64,000 bases of DNA from Pelobates cultripes. Its lineage: Eukaryota > Chordata > Amphibia > Anura > Pelobatidae. The stretch spans positions 78,852,364 through 78,916,363 of the forward strand of contig OW240916.1 of NCBI GenBank assembly GCA_933207985.1, written 5' to 3'. The position numbers and the translations under genes are program-made. The notes below the pieces were generated by a model, which made no database searches, had not been told where the DNA came from, and worked only from the letters and a program-made list of their open reading frames with translations. Below are positions 63,943 to 64,000 of the stretch, in pieces (within the stretch, counting starts at the first letter, position 1; each line of letters opens with the position of its first letter).

Positions 63943-64000
63943 GATTGAGAGTGTGATGGTGAGAAAGAGGTGAAAATAAGCTGAGAAATATCATTCCAAG

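Overview
The window looks like a gene-poor, transposon-dense stretch of an anuran (frog) nuclear genome. This rests on the mix of elements: Penelope-like elements (PLEs) with GIY-YIG domains, a Ngaro tyrosine-recombinase retrotransposon, frog-type L1 and CR1 LINEs, Tc1 and hAT DNA transposons, short TTAA-flanked palindromic elements, GATA/GACA and CA microsatellites, and a class I endogenous retrovirus (ERV). Species cannot be told from sequence alone. Two 100-base N runs (8326-8425, 29766-29865) are assembly gaps of unknown true size. Almost all coding signal is mobile-element derived; the only candidate host-gene sequence is one minus-strand terminal exon at 18915-19355.

Layout. 1-5.8 kb: decayed PLE copy 1, split by a 502-bp LTR, then a 1.2-kb hAT-type element full of CA repeats. 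5.8-8.3 kb: tip of a Tc1 element, an L1 5' end with an intact ORF1, then a tandem-repeat array running into the first gap. 8.9-12.3 kb: a hAT-type element with an 8-bp target duplication, carrying PLE copy 2 nested inside it with its own 15-bp duplication. 12.3-20.4 kb: mostly non-coding, with a solo LTR, small inverted-repeat elements, a degenerate minisatellite, a LINE tail and the candidate host exon. 20.5-29.8 kb: a class I ERV in plus orientation (5' LTR, tRNA-Gly-type primer binding site, gag, in-frame UGA followed by a pseudoknot-like structure, pro-pol, env), disabled by several frameshifts and cut by the second gap. 29.9-34.7 kb: an L1 whose ORF2 is missing its RT core and carries a twin-hairpin insertion. 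34.7-35.9 kb: a Tc1 transposase pseudogene. 37.6-39.5 kb: a second large hAT-type element with complementary TG and CA arrays. 41-43.3 kb: GC-rich minisatellite. 44.2-46.5 kb: a third L1 remnant.

47.2-54.85 kb holds a nearly complete but decayed Ngaro element with the diagnostic A1-internal-B1-A2-B2 split direct repeats and, in order, a zinc-knuckle/gag-like region, RT, RNase H, tyrosine recombinase and SGNH hydrolase. It is interrupted by two related LTRs in opposite orientations. 56.3-57 kb: a Ty3/gypsy RT fragment. 57.3-61.2 kb: PLE copy 3, the best preserved, flanked by about 144-bp inverted repeats. 61.2-63.4 kb: a 5'-truncated CR1 on the minus strand. The window ends with a second copy of the 502-bp LTR, inverted relative to the first.

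The most interesting structures are the ERV stop-codon readthrough signal, the inverted-end architecture and hammerhead-like motifs shared by the PLE copies, and the Ngaro element with its hydrolase domain. All are readings by eye; no alignment, folding or database search was run.
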